Assembly (NCBI GenBank): GCA_946481355.1
Contig: CAMLNH010000002.1
Span: 1 to 27,037, forward strand
Source of the DNA: an uncultured Curvibacter sp.
Lineage (GTDB): Bacteria > Pseudomonadota > Gammaproteobacteria > Burkholderiales > Burkholderiaceae
DNA length: 27,037 nucleotides
Direction: 5' to 3'
The position numbers and the translations under genes were made by a program. The notes below the pieces were generated by a model. That model made no database searches and was not told the DNA's origin. It saw nothing but the letters and a program-made list of their open reading frames with translations. Of the stretch, positions 23,364-27,037 are shown piece by piece (positions within the stretch are counted from its first letter, which is position 1; each line of letters opens with the position of its first letter).

Positions 23364-24050
23364 TCAGAAAGGTTTGCCGATGACGGTGCGTGCGCCCTCG
23401 GTGCTCATTGGAGAAACGATGCCCTGTGCCTCCATGGCTTCGAGCAATCGGGCTGCGCGGTTGTAGCCGATGCGCATCGTGCGCTGCACCAGGGAGATGC
23501 TGGCCTTGTTTTCCTTGACCACCACGTCGATAGCCTGCTGCAGCATGGGGTCTGCATCGTCGGCCTGGGCCTGGTTTTGCGGGATTGGATCACCAGCAAA
23601 CAAATCCGGCGGACCCTCGATCATCACGGCCACGCTGTCTTGCACGCGCTTCGCTAGTTCAGCCACCTCTGCGGATGATGGGTACAGCGTCACGCTGCAC
23701 GTCAGAGTCATGACGCCGCCGTCTTTCGGTGTCAGTGCAAATTTCTTCACATCGCAGCCCAGGAACGCATGGCCGTCGATGGTGGCTGTAGCGCTGCCGA
23801 TGGTGTGCAGGTATGCCACGGGCGCCAGGAAGGCATTGCGGGCAATCAACGTGTCTGTATCGCCGCGCCAAAGGAAGGCCTCCAGCGCCTCATCGAAGTA
23901 GGAGCACAAACGGCGGTCGATGCCGGTGAGCTCCAGCTTCACATCGACGGCAAGTTCCTGCTCGTCCTCTGGGCCTTCCTTGCGCACGTTCAGGTGTTTG
24001 ATGGTGGCGGTGCCGCTTACCTTGAATGGCGGCCGTGTTTCTTGGGTCAT
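23364..24050 (-). CDS. Phage protein ending in FtsK-gamma-like winged helix
   Basis: 228 residues. The N-terminal 140 residues (TIKHLNVRKEGPEDEQELAVDVKLEL, YFDEALEAFLW, FLGCDVKKFALTP) form a beta-rich module found in phage hypothetical proteins. From residue 167, DPMLQQAIDVVVKENKASIS, then RIGYNRAARLLEAMEAQGIV, is a clear FtsK-gamma winged helix, the domain that reads KOPS sequences in chromosome translocases. The three base-contacting positions known from FtsK are present at the right spacing: Asn197, Arg201 and Glu204. No motor domain is present. It sits between exonuclease and Zn-finger genes. DNA binding is likely; the purpose, such as decoying FtsK or marking DNA, is open. Confidence 0.85.
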   Translation of the reverse strand: MTQETRPPFKVSGTATIKHLNVRKEGPEDEQELAVDVKLELTGIDRRLCSYFDEALEAFLWRGDTDTLIARNAFLAPVAYLHTIGSATATIDGHAFLGCDVKKFALTPKDGGVMTLTCSVTLYPSSAEVAELAKRVQDSVAVMIEGPPDLFAGDPIPQNQAQADDADPMLQQAIDVVVKENKASISLVQRTMRIGYNRAARLLEAMEAQGIVSPMSTEGARTVIGKPF

Positions 24051-24059
24051 GCGGTTCTT

Positions 24060-24758
24060 TCAGGCCTGGGGGGCTTTGTAGAGTGGGTTTTTCTTGAGCT
24101 CGGCCACCAGCGCATCGACTGCGCGATTTGCCTTGAGCATGTCCTGCTCCAGTGCGTCGATGAAATCGTCGTCGCGCTCCACCATGATGATCTTCAGGTC
24201 CATGCCGCACACGGCCAGGTCGGGGCAGTACAGCCCGAAGTGCCAGCGCTTGCGGCCGGTGATCCACATGCAACCCTGGCACTGGTCGATGAAGCTGCTG
24301 ATGTCGTCGTCCTGGTAGATGCCCAGCATCTCGTCGGCATCCACCAAGCACTTGTATTCGCAGCCCTCGTCATCGCCGATGAAGCCGTCAGCGCTGCACC
24401 CGAACAGGCCGTCAGCGGTGGTCACGAAGCCTGCCCGGTCCACCATCACGCCGAAGCGCAGTTCATGGGCTTGGCGTGCGGCCGGCTCCAGCTCGTGCCC
24501 GCGGCGCATGGGATACGTCTCGAATTCCTTGCCCTGCAGGCGCTTGCCAGACAGGCGCTCGAAGGCCTTGCGGCGGATGATCTTGCGGGCGTCGTCTTTG
24601 TAGTCGCCGACCTTGTAGCGGCCGCTGGCGCGCGACATCAGGTTGTCCGAGCGAAAGTGCTTGAACTCGCTGGCCGTGAGCGCACCGGCGCGGGCGTTGT
24701 GCCACTCTTCCGAGCCCTGCTCGCAGGCGATGATGATGGGGGATTGGTCAAGCTGCAT
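24060..24758 (-). CDS. YqaJ-like/lambda-type recombination exonuclease
   Basis: 232 residues, starting 11 nt inside the end of the upstream ERF gene with AAAGGAG before the ATG. The PD-(D/E)XK exonuclease signatures are visible: QGSEEWHNARAGALTASEF at 14-32, GHELEPAAR with Glu91, SADG with Asp124, and EYK with Glu134 and Lys136. A segment QCQGCMWITGRKRWHFGLYCPD follows. The enzyme should degrade one strand of double-stranded DNA from an end, giving single strands for the ERF partner to anneal. The coupling with ERF is the typical phage recombination pair. Cys-rich positions (C121, C133, C137, C160, C163) are more numerous than usual and may bind metal. Confidence 0.9.
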   Translation of the reverse strand: MQLDQSPIIIACEQGSEEWHNARAGALTASEFKHFRSDNLMSRASGRYKVGDYKDDARKIIRRKAFERLSGKRLQGKEFETYPMRRGHELEPAARQAHELRFGVMVDRAGFVTTADGLFGCSADGFIGDDEGCEYKCLVDADEMLGIYQDDDISSFIDQCQGCMWITGRKRWHFGLYCPDLAVCGMDLKIIMVERDDDFIDALEQDMLKANRAVDALVAELKKNPLYKAPQA

Positions 24759-25584
24759 GGCGTGGTGCTCCTTTGGTTTTTGCGCGAATGGCCGCGCGGT
24801 GTTTGTCTGCTACTTCGCGCAGTTCGCGCAAGATGAGGCCCTGGTGATTCCAGGTGGCGTTGACTTCTTTCCAGCGCTCTGCCACCTGGGCCTCGGTGGT
24901 GCACTCGCGCAGATAGTCTTTCCAGCCCTCGATGTTCCGCTCCAGGTCCTCGTCGCGCTCTTCGCGCAGCGTGGCGCCGCCAGCCCCGTCGTCGTCCTCG
25001 CCCTCGTCGGACAGGCCCAGCGCTGCCTGCAGCGTGATGCGCTCCAGGTAGGTGACGGTGGACTTGCGCGCCTGAATTGGGTTGCGGCCTGGGCCGGTGT
25101 CCACGCCGCCGCCGAACGTCGTGGACTCGCTGTGCCCGTCCTTGTGGCGCACGATGCACGTGACCTCGATCCAGTCTCGGCTTTCGGTCTTCGGGAAGCT
25201 CCACGAGGTGGAAAGGCCGTATTCGCCCAGCACCTCGGCGGACGCCACGTTGTAGGCATTCAGGTCTGCATACTTCTGGCCTTGCAGCGGGCCTTCCTTG
25301 CGATCCGTGGTGCGCTTCACGCGGATGGCGCGGGCCTTGAACTGCGCCAGGGCGGTGTTGAAGGCCTCCCGGGCCATCTCGGCCTTCCACTCCTTGGCTG
25401 CAGCCATGAAACGCTCGATCTGGTCCATGTCGGCGCCGCGCTGCACGGCCAGCGCCAGGACATCAACGGGCGTGGGCGGCTCAGTAGGTGCCAGCACGAT
25501 GTCGGCCGGCTTTTGCGCTGCCTTCTCAAGGTCTTCTAGCGTGAGCGGAGCTGGTCTGGTGATAGTTTTGGTGCGCGGGGCCAT
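24748..25584 (-). CDS. erf: ERF-family single-strand annealing protein
   Basis: The ATG at 25584 overlaps the upstream stop by one base (TAATG), with GGAGG just upstream. A long frame extends further, but only as a shadow of the upstream gene. The 278-residue protein has a flexible Pro-rich start, then FMAAAKEWKAEMAREAFNTA, then the ERF core KYADLNAYNVASAEVLGEYGLSTSW at 105-129 and KSTVTYLERITLQAALGL at 174-191. The C-terminus is acidic and then basic (DEGEDDDG, then HRAAIRAKTKGAPRH). ERF proteins bind single-stranded DNA and promote annealing. It is coupled with the exonuclease downstream. Confidence 0.92.
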   Translation of the reverse strand: MAPRTKTITRPAPLTLEDLEKAAQKPADIVLAPTEPPTPVDVLALAVQRGADMDQIERFMAAAKEWKAEMAREAFNTALAQFKARAIRVKRTTDRKEGPLQGQKYADLNAYNVASAEVLGEYGLSTSWSFPKTESRDWIEVTCIVRHKDGHSESTTFGGGVDTGPGRNPIQARKSTVTYLERITLQAALGLSDEGEDDDGAGGATLREERDEDLERNIEGWKDYLRECTTEAQVAERWKEVNATWNHQGLILRELREVADKHRAAIRAKTKGAPRHAA

Positions 25585-27037
25585 TACTCGCCTCCCATCA
25601 GGTGGATGACGTCCTGCACGGTCTTGGCAGCAGCGATCTGCGCGGCCAGCACCAGAGGGATGTCGCGGCCCAGTTTGTGACCGATTTCCTCGATGAGGAT
25701 GCCGACCTGCTCGGCGTTGGCCTGCAGGTCTTCGACCAGGTGCAGCGTGCGCAGGTGATCGCCGGCAGGCACATCGAACACCAGCCCAACGACTTCCAGG
25801 ACATCCGCGCCGATGGCGGCATCGCCCTGCGCCTGACCATTGGCCGCGGCCACCACGGCGCGCGCCTGGGCCAGCCACTCGGCCGTGGCCTCGGTTTCCG
25901 GCATCAGCTGCACGCCCTGGCACAGCAAGCCCAGCATGGTCTTGGCCAGCGCCTGCACGCGGGCCTCTGCTTCACGCGCGGCCTGCTCGGCGGCCTGTGC
26001 GCGGGCCTGCTCGGCGCGGGCCTGCTCCTGCGCCACGCGCTCGGCCTCGCGCGCGATGCGGTCCGCTTCGGCCTTGGCAGCAGCGGCTGCCTGAGCGGCG
26101 GCAAGATCCTCCGCTGCCTTTTGCTCGGCAGCAATCGTCTCTTCCCACAATGTGCGCAGGCCTTCGAGCGCGGTGTTGCGCGCCCCAAGAGCCTCGTCCA
26201 CAAACTGCTCGAAGTCCCCGGGCAGGATGAGCGTGTCGTTCAGCGTGCGCAGGTTCGATTCGATGTTGGCCGATGCGGCACCGGCCAGCCGCGCAGGCAG
26301 CGAGCGCATGGCCTCGATGCGGTTGCGGATGGACTGCTCACGCTCGGCCTTTGCGGCGGCCGCGCGCCGCTGGGCTTCGTCCAGCTCGCGTTGCTGGGCG
26401 GCCAGCGCTTCTTGCTGCTTGCGCAGGGCTGCAGCCTGCTCGTCCATGATGCGTTGCTGCTCGGCCTGGGCGGCCTGCTGGCGGGCAAGCTCTGCGGCCT
26501 GGGCCTCGGCCTCGGTCTTCGCCGCAAGCATGGATTCCATCTGCTCCAGGGCGGCCACGTATGTGCGCTTCGCCAGCGGCGCGAACTCCGCAAATTCCTC
26601 TTCCTTGGCATCGTCAGCCTCGGCGCGCAGTTCCGTGATCGCCGCAGCAGTCTCTTCGGCCGTGGCGTTCACCAGCGCCAGAGGTGTGTTGCGCACGGCG
26701 TCGATGGCAGCGCTGATGGCGTCCACTCGCGCCTTTTCTTCGGCTTCGGCCTGGGCCTTGATGTCCGCCTTGCGCTGCTCTTCGGCCTTGATCTGCGCGT
26801 CGATGGGTTCCTCATACCCTTCGACCTCGGAAATCAGCTGCTCGGCGCGGGCGTTGAATTGCCGCTGCATGGCGCCCAGCATCTTGCTTCCCTCGGTCTT
26901 CAGTTCCTGCATGGGGTATCGGGCCTCGGTGCGGATCTGGTGGCGCGCCGCCTTTGCGGCTTCCATGCCCTTGGTGGTGGACACGTCGAACGCCACGTCT
27001 TTGAACTGCTGATGCAGTTCCCGGCCGCGTGTGGCCA
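25584..27037 (-). CDS. Coiled-coil early phage protein, 5' end outside window
   Basis: The frame is open to the right edge; the GTG at 26996 is unlikely to be the start, since in-frame residues continue upstream (RGRELHQQFKDVAFDVS). At least 484 residues are visible. Long Ala/Gln/Glu/Arg heptad stretches occur, for example about residues 155-225 and 300-350 from the GTG, and are coiled coils. Between them is a globular part with RTLNDTLILPGDFEQFVDEAL. Such proteins lie immediately upstream of recombination genes in phage early operons. Their exact role is unknown to me; assistance to recombination or host interaction is possible. The stop overlaps the ERF start by one base. Confidence 0.8.
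   Translation of the reverse strand, partial: ATRGRELHQQFKDVAFDVSTTKGMEAAKAARHQIRTEARYPMQELKTEGSKMLGAMQRQFNARAEQLISEVEGYEEPIDAQIKAEEQRKADIKAQAEAEEKARVDAISAAIDAVRNTPLALVNATAEETAAAITELRAEADDAKEEEFAEFAPLAKRTYVAALEQMESMLAAKTEAEAQAAELARQQAAQAEQQRIMDEQAAALRKQQEALAAQQRELDEAQRRAAAAKAEREQSIRNRIEAMRSLPARLAGAASANIESNLRTLNDTLILPGDFEQFVDEALGARNTALEGLRTLWEETIAAEQKAAEDLAAAQAAAAAKAEADRIAREAERVAQEQARAEQARAQAAEQAAREAEARVQALAKTMLGLLCQGVQLMPETEATAEWLAQARAVVAAANGQAQGDAAIGADVLEVVGLVFDVPAGDHLRTLHLVEDLQANAEQVGILIEEIGHKLGRDIPLVLAAQIAAAKTVQDVIHLMGGE

Noticed and set aside
26994..26996. GTG as true start of the last gene
   Set aside because: In-frame residues continue to the right edge with protein-like sequence, so the start lies outside.
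1..27037. tRNA genes, CRISPR arrays, insertion sequences or integrase
   Set aside because: None was recognised by eye; short tRNAs could be missed without a covariance search, but there is little intergenic room.

Overview
This window looks like a piece of a tailed-phage (or prophage) genome from a high-G+C betaproteobacterial host, plausibly a Comamonadaceae/Burkholderiales phage. The evidence is strong G/C bias at third codon positions, wall-to-wall phage genes joined by ATGA or TAATG overlaps, a complete lysis cassette, and a recombination (ERF plus YqaJ-type exonuclease) module. Three small palindromes inside the largest gene resemble repeats I associate with Comamonadaceae; that is from memory and was not searched.

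Layout. (1) 1-21060, rightward, a late-type arm: the end of an Ala/Pro/Gln-rich virion-type protein; one uninterrupted 13.7-kb gene (1541-15286) for a 4581-residue polyvalent protein; four small virion or tail-type genes, including a probable beta-helix tail fibre; one small unknown; then holin, endolysin, i-spanin with a fully nested o-spanin, and a gene with a gp49/gene 66-type C-terminus. (2) 21070-21103, a symmetric bidirectional terminator between the converging arms. (3) 27037-21100, leftward, an early-type arm: a coiled-coil protein cut by the window edge, ERF annealing protein, YqaJ-like exonuclease, a protein ending in an FtsK-gamma-like winged helix, a Zn-finger-like microprotein, a phage orphan, an ASCH-like protein and three small orphans.

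The giant protein combines, in order: a hydrophobic Ala/Gly-rich N-terminal region, a GNAT-like segment, an inorganic-pyrophosphatase-like (InPase) polyvalent domain, several linker and accessory domains, an N6-adenine methyltransferase (NPPF), a Strawberry-notch/DarB-like SF2 helicase (Walker A, DESH, GRIHRTGQ), an ADP-ribosyltransferase-like ART-PolyVal domain, an HEATH metallopeptidase, a second ART-PolyVal domain, and a long PLxRFG-type C-terminal region. By analogy to P1 DarB and other polyvalent proteins, it is inferred to be packaged and ejected with the DNA to protect it and to modify the host.

The most unusual signals are: (a) a 122-codon ORF in the +1 frame at 6993-7361, with its own ribosome binding site, lying in the linker between methyltransferase and helicase, where third-position G/C shows that the +1 frame, not the giant frame, carries the coding signature; (b) a weaker, similar case at 3237-3345; (c) a shared GACCCGYATAGGG element about 35 nt upstream of the giant gene and of the gene after it, each followed by a stem-loop abutting the ATG; (d) three compensatory-changing palindromes inserted in giant-protein linkers; (e) a muramidase whose catalytic Glu directly follows a SAR-like hydrophobic segment; and (f) an FtsK-gamma-like DNA-reading domain in a small phage protein.
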